Shown one piece after another: positions 22,632-31,287 of a stretch of DNA of 32,055 bases (position 1 is its first letter; each line of letters starts with the position of its first letter). The notes under the pieces were generated by a model. It worked only from the letters and a program-made list of their open reading frames with translations, was not told the DNA's origin and did not search any database. The DNA comes from Clostridiales bacterium. Lineage in GTDB: Bacteria; Bacillota; Clostridia; Oscillospirales; CAG-272. The position numbers and the translations under genes were made by a program. The DNA is taken from assembly GCA_016282315.1 (NCBI GenBank), contig JAEEKG010000066.1, positions 1 to 32,055 on the forward strand, written 5' to 3'.

Positions 22632-24326
22632 TCAATCCCTCTTAATAGATAATTCTTTTTCAATTAATTGTTCAAATTCTTCAGCAGGTAAAGGCTTTGA
22701 AAAATAGTAGCCTTGGACTAAATCGCATTTGCCTTCTTTAAGAATATCCAATTGTCCTGTTGTCTCAACACCTTCTGCCACCACCAACAAATTGAGATAT
22801 TTGGCAATGTCCAGAATAAGAGAAACAAGTTTTTTATCTGTATCACTATTCTCAATGTTTCTGATAAACTTCATATCCATTTTCAAAACATCTATAGGCA
22901 TCGATGAAAGCATATTCAAAGATGAGTATCCTGAACCGAAGTCATCCATCTCTATCGCAAAACCTATACTTCTCAGAGTGGTTATCAAGTCTGTCAATTG
23001 TTTTGAATTCTGAGTATATGCGGATTCTGTAACCTCGATTTTTAAATCGCTGTAATCCAATCCATTTTCTTCGACTATCTTTTTAAACACGCTGACCAAA
23101 TCATTGCTGAATAAATCGGCACGGGAAACATTGACTGATACAGGTAAAGTGAAATTATATTTTTTCTTCCACTCGGCAATCTGTTTTCCTGTTTGCGCCC
23201 AAACAATATTATCAACAAGACTAATCAATCCGTTTCCTTCAAACAATGGAATGAATTCTCCCGGAGATATCATGCCAAGTTGCGGGTGTTTCCAACGAAT
23301 CAAAGCTTCAGCGCTGCTCAATCTCGGCGGGTCACACTGAATATTGTATTTTGGCTGATAATAAACCTTGAACTGATTCTCTTTTATGGCAGTATTTAAG
23401 TCATTAATCAGTCTGTGGTGCAATAATTCCTTAGCCAATATGTCTTCATTATAGATCATTAAAGGACGCTGATAATCGCCTCTCACCATATTACAAGCTG
23501 TTCTTGCTCTGTCAAACTGTTGGAAAGGTTCAACGCCTTCCTGAGCCATGTTTACACCCATACGCAAATGAATGTTAATACGAGGATATTGTTTATTCAA
23601 TGCGGACTGGAATCTTTCAAGAAGTTGTTTGTAATCCGGTTGATGAACACAGTATATATCAAATCTATCAGCATCAGAACGACTTGCAATCCCTTCTGAT
23701 TCTTGTAAAAATGAGTTTATTTCGTTTCCTACAAATGCGAGTATGCCATCACAAAACTCTCTTCCGTTCGTTGCATTAAGTGAATGGAACTGTTCGATAT
23801 TGAGAACAACGGCATCAAGATTCAGATTTTTATGAAGTGTATACAGACGTTGAGCATATACATAGAAAAAGTTCTGACTGTACAGATTGGAAATCTTATC
23901 TCTCTCTGCAGATAAAATTAATTCACGCCCTTCACACAACTCAATAATTCTTGAAACACGAGCCAATATAACTTCATGCATGTCAAATGGCTTAGTAATA
24001 AAATCGGCTGCTCCTTTTTGCAGTGCCAGCAGTTCCGCACTCTTTTCAGAAGTCAGGACAATCACAGGTATTTTTTTCATCTGTTCATCAGAGTTGATAA
24101 CGTCCAATACCTGGAAACCATCCATTTCTGGCATGATTAAATCCAACATAATAATCGAGAGATTACTTATGTTGTTTTTTATCTGCTCTACAGCTTCTTT
24201 ACCATTACAAGCATATATAACTTCGTATTGTTCTTCGAGAATCATTCCCAACACATCACGGTTGATTTCCTGATCATCTACAACCAATACTTTGCGCAGT
24301 CTCTGAATCTGTTTTGACTTAAGCAT
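22632..24326 (-). CDS. Response regulator with EAL domain (c-di-GMP phosphodiesterase)
   Basis: A 564-residue protein. Residues 10-130 are a receiver with acidic pocket Asp17/Asp18, phosphoacceptor Asp62 (IMLDLIMPEMDG), Thr92 and Lys112 (TKPF). Residues about 145-295 look like a degenerate GGDEF domain: the fold is suggested, but the GGDEF motif reads SRSDADRFD, so cyclase activity is unlikely. Residues about 300-560 are an EAL domain with all catalytic motifs: SAEALIRW (Glu340), SVNVSR (Asn399), KIEVTES, MDDFGSGYSSL (Asp461/462), VLKMDMKFI (Lys482), VAEGVETT and QGYYFSKPL. It should hydrolyse c-di-GMP under phosphorylation control. A promoter with an inverted repeat in its spacer lies upstream at 24361. 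The start has GAAGG about 12 bases away. Confidence 0.93.
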   Translation of the reverse strand: MLKSKQIQRLRKVLVVDDQEINRDVLGMILEEQYEVIYACNGKEAVEQIKNNISNLSIIMLDLIMPEMDGFQVLDVINSDEQMKKIPVIVLTSEKSAELLALQKGAADFITKPFDMHEVILARVSRIIELCEGRELILSAERDKISNLYSQNFFYVYAQRLYTLHKNLNLDAVVLNIEQFHSLNATNGREFCDGILAFVGNEINSFLQESEGIASRSDADRFDIYCVHQPDYKQLLERFQSALNKQYPRINIHLRMGVNMAQEGVEPFQQFDRARTACNMVRGDYQRPLMIYNEDILAKELLHHRLINDLNTAIKENQFKVYYQPKYNIQCDPPRLSSAEALIRWKHPQLGMISPGEFIPLFEGNGLISLVDNIVWAQTGKQIAEWKKKYNFTLPVSVNVSRADLFSNDLVSVFKKIVEENGLDYSDLKIEVTESAYTQNSKQLTDLITTLRSIGFAIEMDDFGSGYSSLNMLSSMPIDVLKMDMKFIRNIENSDTDKKLVSLILDIAKYLNLLVVAEGVETTGQLDILKEGKCDLVQGYYFSKPLPAEEFEQLIEKELSIKRD

Positions 24327-24360
24327 TTTTTCTTAGTACCTTCATTAGTTTGTTTTTGCC

Positions 24361-24389
24361 ATTTTACAATAATTATATTATTGTGGCAA
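24361..24389 (-). promoter_or_regulatory. Promoter with a palindrome filling its spacer (EAL-Hpt operon)
   Basis: On the minus strand TTGCCA (24384-24389) and TAAAAT (24361-24366) are 17 bases apart. The inverted repeat ACAATAAT-TAT-ATTATTGT (24366-24384) fills the spacer almost exactly, the position of a classical repressor operator. Confidence 0.6.
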
Positions 24390-24403
24390 TAATTTAATTT
24401 GTA

Positions 24404-24442
24404 AAAGAGACCCGAAAACCCTTTTTTGTTTCGGATCTCTTT
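24404..24442 (-). terminator. Terminator-like hairpin after the lipoprotein gene
   Basis: AAAGAGATCCGAAA and TTTCGGGTCTCTTT pair over 14 bp with one mismatch-type G-U pair, six bases after the stop codon. The T-tract on the minus strand is short (CTCTTTTAC), so termination strength is uncertain. Confidence 0.7.
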
Positions 24443-24448
24443 GTATCT

Positions 24449-26710
24449 TTATCCAATAGATGTTAAGTTGTTTAATTTTGTTTCCAATGTATTCAGATCA
24501 AGTTTGATTCCGGCAACCATGAACTTCAACAAAACATTGTTATATATTGATGAGTCAATTTTTGTCAACTGAATGATGCATTTAAGTTCTTTTACATCAT
24601 CAGAAGTTAAACCCCATTCCTTTTCATTGTCGCCTTTTATTTTCGGAACTATGGTGTCAAATTTAGAATAATCAACAGATGAACCCAGGCCTATCAACTT
24701 AGTATAATTCTCTTGTCCAATCTCGTTTGACAACAATGAAGAATTGATTTTCAGTTTGTTATAAACTGACAACAACTCATAAATTGATTCATTATTCATT
24801 TTATCGAGATCATATTTGTAATATGTCTTGTAAAACTCTAATTGGTCAGCAACATTCTTCTTTGCATTTTCAAGATTATATACCAATGCTGAATTGAAGA
24901 ATACTTTTTCGTCATCTGTAAGTTTTGCATATTCTTCTAATGCATCTGTAACATTTTTCAAGTATGTGTTACTTGCATAAACCGTACTTGCAAGAGCTTT
25001 CATTTTATCTCTTAGAGGGATAATTTTGTTGTATGATTCGCTGATTTCTTTTGTTTTCTTAAGATCAGCAAAGTTATAGCTCAAAGCTTTGGTTTCTAAC
25101 ACTAAATTAGCAAGAGTTGTCTCTTCCTGTTTTGTTTCGCTTGTTGTCGAATCGATTACATTCTTCATGTAACTGAAACTTGCAGTTAATTTGCTGATCT
25201 TATCATCAACAACGTCAAGTTTAATCTTTAATGAGCCAAAGTCAGCATATTGCAGCATTGCTTTCAGCATTCCGCCTTCGGTAGTATTGAAGAAGTCTTC
25301 CAAACCTTTTTTCATCGATTTAACGGTATCTTCATTCAGCACTACATCGACGCTGTAATTCTTTTCATCAACAGAATTTGATTTGGTAAATGTAACAATA
25401 TCGTTTTGAGAATCATTCAACATCTTGTATACATTCAATTTTGAAATAACCAAATCAAGTATGTCAACCAATTTGACCTTAAATACTGTGTAATACTTGC
25501 CCGATGAATTAAATGGTAACAGGTAAAAACTTCCGTCACCTAAATATGACACTTCAATTCCAGCAAAGTTGTCAATCAAATCACCATACTCGCCGAGTTT
25601 GTCACCCGCAAACGATTTAATGATTCCAATAAGGCCGTTAAATGTTTCATTTCCTTTTAGAGTTGCGTGGAAATTAAACAAGTTGTATAAGTATTCGTCG
25701 TTCAATCTCTTTATATCAAAGAGTGTTGAAGTATTTATATCCAAAGCAAATGATGCGCCCATCAGATCAATGCTGAATTTACCATCTATGTTGACACCTT
25801 TGTCAAAGCCAAGGTTTGATGCAGAATTCAACAATTGAGTCTTAAGATCAACTTCGCTTTCTTTTGCAGGTGTAATTGGTGCCTGTCCTATTTTTTCAGT
25901 ATAGAAAGATTCATTAGGAATCACCAAATTCTCATTAATGTTACTATATGTGCTCTTAATCTTTTGAACAACTGTTGCAGTACCAATCACAGGTACAGAT
26001 GCATTGTATACTGCATATAAATCAGTGTACAATGGTGTTAAATCGTCTTTGAGATGGAGAGTTATTTCCAAAGTTGTGAATGTAGGATAATCTGTCAGAT
26101 CTCCTGTTGTTTTCATATCTTGTTTAGCGTAAGCAGTTGCAGCATCTTTATCCAATGTATACTTAATACTAATCTCATCTTTAGTGTTGGACAACAATTC
26201 TGAGTTAACAATAGACTTATCATTAAAAACATATCCGGATATTAAATATTGATCCGATGTGAAAGATGTTTTGTGATAATCTTCCATACTCATAACATTG
26301 TAATTTTTCAAGTCTTTGCTCACCAATATTCGAGTATTGTCATTTTGATAGTATTCGTTATGAACTGTTTTTAATGTGGATTCTGAATCTGTTTTTGTAT
26401 AATAAACATTGTTATTCTTAATTGTAACTGACTTGGTGTCAATTAAATAATCAATAAACAAAATCTTAGAGCTCAGCGTTCCGGTTTCTGTCAACTTATA
26501 TGAATTAATCCCGCCATGAATATTATAAACAAAAGCATATGCAATTGATTTCAAATCATTCTTCTTTATAAAATCGTTTGCACTCTTTGCATTCTTGATG
26601 ATTGTAGACTCACCTGAAGGCGATAGTTGTTCTTTATCGTTTTTTGAACATCCAACAATTGAAAGTACAAAAACAATTGCCAACAACAAACTCAATATTT
26701 TCTTAAACAT
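24449..26710 (-). CDS. Large lipoprotein of unknown function
   Basis: A 753-residue exported lipoprotein. The signal peptide MFKKILSLLLAIVFVLSIVG ends in the lipobox IVGC, with Cys21 as lipid anchor. No known domain is recognised. The N-terminal 500 residues alternate short beta-like stretches with Lys/Asp/Asn-rich loops, as in extracellular substrate-binding or adhesin domains; residues 535-750 are strongly helical and Lys/Asn/Leu-rich (for example VADQLEFYKTYYKYDLDKM). A good AAAGGAG lies ten bases before the ATG. It is downstream of the S41-type lipoprotein gene but separated from it by a terminator and a probable promoter at 26768. Confidence 0.85.
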   Translation of the reverse strand: MFKKILSLLLAIVFVLSIVGCSKNDKEQLSPSGESTIIKNAKSANDFIKKNDLKSIAYAFVYNIHGGINSYKLTETGTLSSKILFIDYLIDTKSVTIKNNNVYYTKTDSESTLKTVHNEYYQNDNTRILVSKDLKNYNVMSMEDYHKTSFTSDQYLISGYVFNDKSIVNSELLSNTKDEISIKYTLDKDAATAYAKQDMKTTGDLTDYPTFTTLEITLHLKDDLTPLYTDLYAVYNASVPVIGTATVVQKIKSTYSNINENLVIPNESFYTEKIGQAPITPAKESEVDLKTQLLNSASNLGFDKGVNIDGKFSIDLMGASFALDINTSTLFDIKRLNDEYLYNLFNFHATLKGNETFNGLIGIIKSFAGDKLGEYGDLIDNFAGIEVSYLGDGSFYLLPFNSSGKYYTVFKVKLVDILDLVISKLNVYKMLNDSQNDIVTFTKSNSVDEKNYSVDVVLNEDTVKSMKKGLEDFFNTTEGGMLKAMLQYADFGSLKIKLDVVDDKISKLTASFSYMKNVIDSTTSETKQEETTLANLVLETKALSYNFADLKKTKEISESYNKIIPLRDKMKALASTVYASNTYLKNVTDALEEYAKLTDDEKVFFNSALVYNLENAKKNVADQLEFYKTYYKYDLDKMNNESIYELLSVYNKLKINSSLLSNEIGQENYTKLIGLGSSVDYSKFDTIVPKIKGDNEKEWGLTSDDVKELKCIIQLTKIDSSIYNNVLLKFMVAGIKLDLNTLETKLNNLTSIG

Positions 26711-26767
26711 GAATTTTTAACTCCTTTTGCTTTACATAATGTGCTTAACATAAATATTTCTTGATTT

Positions 26768-26795
26768 ATTATATCATAAAAAGGATTCGGAACAA
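26768..26795 (-). promoter_or_regulatory. Possible promoter for the large lipoprotein gene
   Basis: On the minus strand TTGTTC (26790-26795) and a consensus TATAAT (26768-26773) are 16 bases apart. The -35 box lies in the loop of the preceding terminator, so initiation and termination share the same DNA. Confidence 0.55.
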
Positions 26796-26807
26796 AGACC
26801 CGAACCC
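26778..26807 (-). terminator. Terminator of the S41-type lipoprotein gene
   Basis: GGGTTCGG and CCGAATCC form an 8-bp stem with one G-U pair, followed by TTTTTAT on the minus strand. It starts about 20 bases after the stop codon. Confidence 0.82.
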
Positions 26808-26827
26808 TTTTTTGATATACTATTCTT

Positions 26828-28669
26828 TCAATCTTCCAACAAAGATGCATAATAATTTGCAATGGTGACATAGTCATAGAACAATTCTGCATTGAATTCA
26901 TTTGTTTTGGGATCAATTATTCGGTAATCTAATTCTACGCCATTATCTATGTTTTCACCACTCTCATTAGACAAACAAAATGAACTTGAGTGGATAATTG
27001 TAAATCCATCAGCCGTTGACACATATGTGATAGCACAACTGCCGCCACCACTTCTCTGTCCAATTATCTTCCATCCTATTTCTTTCATGACACTTGGAAG
27101 CAAGTTTCCGCAAGAGAAAGATTTTTGTGATGTCAATACGCCTACTTGGAATGTGAATTTCTTCGCTTCCTCTTCATCCAATTTATCATAGACACCATCC
27201 AAGTTGATGTCTATACCATCTGTTTGAGTTACTCTGTTCCTATCAATGATCTGATTTGCTTCAAAGTAGCCTATAGATTTGTTGGCGAGGCCGACCAATC
27301 CAATTAAAGCTCCTGAGTCGCCGCCATTATTTGTTGACAAATCCAGAATGACAAATTGAGCACCATCTTCTATTGCCTTATAGAAACAATGCCTTACAAA
27401 GATAAATGTATCATTTTTTTGTGATGGGATATCTTCTTCTTTCATGCCATTTGCAAAGTATTTTTTCCAAGCTTCATAATCCACTTTAAAAGAATCAAAA
27501 CCTACATAAGCTAGCTTTGTTTTTGAATCAAAATGATAGATAAAAGGATTGTTTGTTTCATCATAATCAGTGAATGCAGCCTTTTTTGCTGTTACAATCA
27601 ATGAACTGTTTTGTTTGCTTGCTTTTAATAATTGTGCAAATTTGTAAACAATGTCGTGATACTCTGGCTTTTTAGCCATTTCTTCAAAATATGGAGTAGT
27701 AACTGCTGTTGAACCATCATCAAGTGCAGTATGACCGCCATCGAATAGCCCAATGGATAACATTTCTATTCCAGCAGCATATTCTCTCTTGTCCAAAGAC
27801 AACAAACTATCTTTCAAGTCAGGATAATACTTTTCCAACAATCCATTTAATCCTAGCGAGAGCAAATTGTTGTCTCCCATTATCAATTGAGATGTATAAC
27901 CTCTGAAATTGTCAAAATCTAAACATAATAATCCATATGTGTATTTGGCAAGATCCTCATATCGCTTCTCTTTAACATTGTTTAGAACCGAAATATAACT
28001 GTCTCCGAAGTACGCTGAATCACGCTCTTCTCCATTACACAATTGACCTCTAGAATCCAATACATATATGTCCTTGCCATTGTAAGCAATATTGTATCCG
28101 TCCAATCCACCGGAAAAAACACTCAGTAATGACAATGGAACATATGCTTCTTTACCATCTCCATAAATATCTATACCATAATTATTCAAAGCAATTATCA
28201 TTTCTTTTCCGGTTGTTGAAACATTCTTTATTTCATGAAGAAACGTTTTAGTTGTCGCTTCCTGAAAGTCCGGGTGGTAACCGAAAACCAAGCTGTTGTA
28301 TATAGATATCTCATTTTCTTGTACATCAAACTTCAAGTATTCCTTTTTTTCCCCGGAGTACTTGTAAACATTGTTTGTAATTTCGACTTTAAGATCGTGT
28401 TTGAAGAACTCTTTATAAAACAAACTCACTGAAATAAATGGCACATGAGGTGCATCAGAATAAAAATGCAAATCGATTGTTTTGTCAACAACATCTTTTT
28501 CTCTATAAACGTTGACAGCTTTCACCTCGTAATCGTCTTCATTTTTTTCGTTTGGCTCAACATCTGTTGTTTCAACACTGGTTGTTATATCGCTTTTAGA
28601 ATTGTTACAAGCAACAAGGGAAAATAGCATTATTAATGCCAAAATAACTGATATGACTTTTCTTTTCAT
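26828..28669 (-). CDS. S41-family (C-terminal processing type) peptidase lipoprotein
   Basis: A 613-residue lipoprotein: MKRKVISVILALIMLFSLVA then Cys21. The C-terminal third has the S41 core: FVILDLSTNNGGDSGALIG near 439 and TSQKSFSCGNLLPSVMKEIG with the likely nucleophile Ser519, then IGQRSGGGSC. A lysine in the usual general-base position (Lys around 516) is near the serine, but I cannot confirm the dyad. No PDZ domain is evident; residues 50-330 may form an unrelated accessory domain. DINLDGVYDKLDEE at 487 resembles a calcium-binding loop. The ATG at 28669 has GGGGTG immediately upstream; an overlapping GTG at 28675 is inside that site. It follows the DHH gene by 17 bases and is probably co-transcribed with it. 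Confidence 0.87.
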   Translation of the reverse strand: MKRKVISVILALIMLFSLVACNNSKSDITTSVETTDVEPNEKNEDDYEVKAVNVYREKDVVDKTIDLHFYSDAPHVPFISVSLFYKEFFKHDLKVEITNNVYKYSGEKKEYLKFDVQENEISIYNSLVFGYHPDFQEATTKTFLHEIKNVSTTGKEMIIALNNYGIDIYGDGKEAYVPLSLLSVFSGGLDGYNIAYNGKDIYVLDSRGQLCNGEERDSAYFGDSYISVLNNVKEKRYEDLAKYTYGLLCLDFDNFRGYTSQLIMGDNNLLSLGLNGLLEKYYPDLKDSLLSLDKREYAAGIEMLSIGLFDGGHTALDDGSTAVTTPYFEEMAKKPEYHDIVYKFAQLLKASKQNSSLIVTAKKAAFTDYDETNNPFIYHFDSKTKLAYVGFDSFKVDYEAWKKYFANGMKEEDIPSQKNDTFIFVRHCFYKAIEDGAQFVILDLSTNNGGDSGALIGLVGLANKSIGYFEANQIIDRNRVTQTDGIDINLDGVYDKLDEEEAKKFTFQVGVLTSQKSFSCGNLLPSVMKEIGWKIIGQRSGGGSCAITYVSTADGFTIIHSSSFCLSNESGENIDNGVELDYRIIDPKTNEFNAELFYDYVTIANYYASLLED

Positions 28670-28686
28670 AAGCACCCCAAAATAGT

Positions 28687-29607
28687 TTATCCGTTAAGTT
28701 TTTTGATAATATTCGGCAATTCTTTATCAACTACATCATTATCCAGTTGACATGTGCCGGCATTAGCATGGCCGCCTCCGCCATAAGAAAGACACAATTC
28801 ACCAATGTCAACTTTAGAATGCTTGTTCACAATGCTCTTTCCTATCATAACAGCAGTATTCTGCTTTTTGAATCCCCAAGCAACATGAACGGATATTTCT
28901 GTTTCAGGATACATAGCATATACCATGAATCTGTTTCCGGCATATATTATTTCCTCATTTCTCAAGTCAATAACTGCAACTTTATCATATACTTTTACGA
29001 TGCGTTTTAACTGAGCTTTAAACAACTCTGCTTGTTCTTGATATAAGTCGGTTCTTTCCTTTACGTCTGGGAGAGCCATTATCTCATCTATTGTCAAATT
29101 CATACAATGATTTATTAGTTCCATCATCAAATCGTAGTTTGATATCTTAAAATCATGAAAACGCCCCAATCCGGTTCTGGGATCCATAATGTAGTGCAAC
29201 AAAACCCATTTTGATGGATTGAGTATTTCATCTATAGTAAAATCTGCAGAATCCCCTTTGTCGACAGCTTCTAACAGTTCATCTGACAATCTTGGAAAAC
29301 GCTCTTTGCCCCCGTAATAATCATACACCACCCTTGCAGCGCTTTTTGCATGTGGGTCAATTATAAGCTTGCCGCCTGTCTTTTTTGCTTTATTGCGGTC
29401 AACTTCACTTTCATGATGGTCAAAGGCAATGCTGACTCTTTCGTCATAAGGCAGGTTTGTAGTTATGTCGTTGTCTGATAATTCAACCTTTCCGTCCTGA
29501 ACATCCTTTGGATGAACAAATTTTATTTCGTCAATCAAATTTAATTCTTTTAACATCATTGCACATGCAAGGCCATCAAAATCACTTCTTGTTACTAATC
29601 TTTTCAT
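28687..29607 (-). CDS. DHH/DHHA1-family phosphoesterase
   Basis: A 306-residue cytoplasmic enzyme. The N-terminal metal site is VTRSDFDGLACAMML (Asp9, Asp11), followed by AFDHHESE (DHH motif at 63-65) and a third acidic site in VDKGDSADF. The DHHA1 domain ends in SYGGGGHANAGTC, the substrate-binding glycine-histidine motif. Relatives include nanoRNases, RecJ and cyclic-dinucleotide phosphodiesterases; the stand-alone size and motifs do not decide among them, and no GGDEF or membrane segment is present as in GdpP. The start is moved from 29637 to ATG 29607, which has GGAGGG three bases upstream. It lies about 100 bases after the sugar-binding protein gene. Confidence 0.9.
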   Translation of the reverse strand: MKRLVTRSDFDGLACAMMLKELNLIDEIKFVHPKDVQDGKVELSDNDITTNLPYDERVSIAFDHHESEVDRNKAKKTGGKLIIDPHAKSAARVVYDYYGGKERFPRLSDELLEAVDKGDSADFTIDEILNPSKWVLLHYIMDPRTGLGRFHDFKISNYDLMMELINHCMNLTIDEIMALPDVKERTDLYQEQAELFKAQLKRIVKVYDKVAVIDLRNEEIIYAGNRFMVYAMYPETEISVHVAWGFKKQNTAVMIGKSIVNKHSKVDIGELCLSYGGGGHANAGTCQLDNDVVDKELPNIIKKLNG

Positions 29608-29706
29608 ATTCCCTCCAAACAGATCTTTGGTTTTCATAATAATAACATTTTCTGCTATTAATATAGAAATAAGCTTAAAACTTCCTTAAGATTATGCAAA
29701 TATTCT

Positions 29707-30822
29707 TTATTTTACATCTACTGTCTCTATATACTTATGATTTGTATCCCACTTATACAAACCTGTTCCAACCAAAACATCCAAATTATCAGCTGTAATT
29801 TCAATCGGAACCAATAGATAAGAAGAAACACCTTCTTTGCCATTATTATATGTTTTATTATCGAATATGGTTTTTACCGAGAAAGACTCGACAAGCTTAC
29901 TGTCAATTGACTTTTTTTCAAGAATTGCTCTGGAAACTTCAAATGCGGCTTTCGCTTCATCTGAAACATTCTTATAAACTGTCATAGCTTGAACTCCGTC
30001 AACTAAGTTGCGCAAGTTTGCGATATCACCATCCTGACCGGTAATTATTGGTGTATTGTCTCCTTTATATTTTGCATCTATTGCCTGTGTAACACCAAGG
30101 GCTGATGAATCGTTTGAACAAACAACTGCGTTCAAAACTGTTTTTTCATCATAGAATGTATCGAGAATACTCTCAAAACGAGACTTTGCTTTTTCGGTTG
30201 ACCACTGATCTGTTGCGACCTGTTCAAAGCTTTTCTGAGCTGATGGCACCACCAACTTACCTGAATCTAAGTATGGTTGCAAAACATCAATAGCGCCCTG
30301 GTAATAGTACTTTGCGTTCGTATCACCAGGATTACCTGCTGTGAATTCTATATTGAATGGTCCTTCAGCATTATCAAGATCAAGTGCTTTTTTTATGTAA
30401 TTGCCCTGAAGAGTTCCAACGGCATAATTGTCAAAGGAAACAAATACAGTTACAGCATCACTGTTGTTAATGAAACGATCATATGCAACAACTGGAATGT
30501 TCTTGTTTTTGGCCTCGGCAAGGGTCTGAGATAGTCCATTGCTGTCAACCGCTAGTATGATAAGCATCTTCACGCCTTTCGAAATCATGTCCTGAATGTC
30601 TTTATTCTGCTGTTCGTTGTCGTCATTAACAAACTTCAAGTTAACATTATATCCAGCAGCTTCAAACTGATTTTTTAGATATTGAGCATCTCTATTGAAT
30701 CGCTCCAGGGAGTTTCCAGGAACAGATATTCCTATAGTGATTTTCTCACTTCCCGTGTTGACACACGATGCCAGTGCAACAATCATTGTTAGCACGATAA
30801 AAATTGCAAATACTTTTTTCAT
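29707..30822 (-). CDS. Sugar-binding lipoprotein of an ABC transporter, orphan
   Basis: A 371-residue solute-binding protein of the ChvE/XylF-like periplasmic-binding family. The signal peptide ends in the lipobox VALASC (Cys20). KITIGISVPGNSLERFNRDAQ starts the mature domain, and PVVAYDRFINNSDAVTVFVSFDNYAVG, VVCSNDSSALGV and PIITGQDGD are the hinge and sugar-contact segments of this family. Xylose-, glucose- or galactose-type sugars are the usual ligands. The permease and ATPase that should follow are absent: downstream is the DHH gene, upstream a RelB-type gene. It may use another operon's transporter or act in sensing. GGAGG lies four bases before the ATG. Confidence 0.93.
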   Translation of the reverse strand: MKKVFAIFIVLTMIVALASCVNTGSEKITIGISVPGNSLERFNRDAQYLKNQFEAAGYNVNLKFVNDDNEQQNKDIQDMISKGVKMLIILAVDSNGLSQTLAEAKNKNIPVVAYDRFINNSDAVTVFVSFDNYAVGTLQGNYIKKALDLDNAEGPFNIEFTAGNPGDTNAKYYYQGAIDVLQPYLDSGKLVVPSAQKSFEQVATDQWSTEKAKSRFESILDTFYDEKTVLNAVVCSNDSSALGVTQAIDAKYKGDNTPIITGQDGDIANLRNLVDGVQAMTVYKNVSDEAKAAFEVSRAILEKKSIDSKLVESFSVKTIFDNKTYNNGKEGVSSYLLVPIEITADNLDVLVGTGLYKWDTNHKYIETVDVK

Positions 30823-30927
30823 AATACCTCCATTTTATCTTTACAATTTCTTTCCAATAATTAATTTTTATTGTACACCAAATATACTGGGTGGAACAAC
30901 TTCTTCTCCGACTTTTTGTGATTATCT

Positions 30928-31182
30928 TCATTTTGCAAGCACCTCATATGCTTGCTTGTTTTTATTGATCAATTCTTTCGATACAGCTAAGATTTCTTCG
31001 TCATCGACAGATACAGTACGACTCGTTTTGCGGATCTCAAAAGGAATACCGCGATAATCAACTGCCGATTTCAAAAAAATCGTAATTGCAGAAGACATAT
31101 TGAGCCCGAGATCTGAAAAAAGGTTTTCCGCATTTTTCTTTAAATTTTCATCGATCCTGATATTGAGATTTGTAGTTGCCAT
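30928..31182 (-). CDS. RelB/DinJ-family antitoxin, no toxin gene visible
   Basis: An 84-residue protein with the ribbon-helix-helix N-terminus MATTNLNIRIDENLKKNAEN, then LFSDLGLNMSSAITIFLKSAV and RGIPFEIR, the RelB/DinJ signature. It should bind DNA as a dimer and neutralise a RelE/YafQ-type RNase. I use the ATG at 31182, with GGGAGG eight bases upstream, not 31197, which lies inside that site. A toxin gene would be expected immediately downstream. An ATGA overlap there does open a 61-codon frame (30746-30931), but it runs into the sugar-binding gene and has no toxin resemblance. It is therefore an orphan or a broken pair. A perfect consensus promoter lies upstream. Confidence 0.9.
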   Translation of the reverse strand: MATTNLNIRIDENLKKNAENLFSDLGLNMSSAITIFLKSAVDYRGIPFEIRKTSRTVSVDDEEILAVSKELINKNKQAYEVLAK

Positions 31183-31214
31183 GAGATGTCCTCCCATAAA
31201 AGATTTTCGTTATC

Positions 31215-31243
31215 ATTATACTAACCGTCGTCTGTTTTGTCAA
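31215..31243 (-). promoter_or_regulatory. Consensus promoter for the RelB-type gene
   Basis: On the minus strand TTGACA (31238-31243) and TATAAT (31215-31220) are 17 bases apart: a full 12/12 match to the sigma-A consensus. Such promoters are common in autoregulated toxin-antitoxin units, where RelB would repress. Confidence 0.85.
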
Positions 31244-31287
31244 CACATTGTAAAGAAATATTCATTACACTTTTGAGGTACAAAAAA

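Noticed and set aside
30746..30931. A 61-codon frame that overlaps the relB-type stop codon by ATGA
   Set aside because: No toxin motif is visible and most of it lies inside the start of the sugar-binding protein gene; best read as chance or the relic of a lost toxin start.
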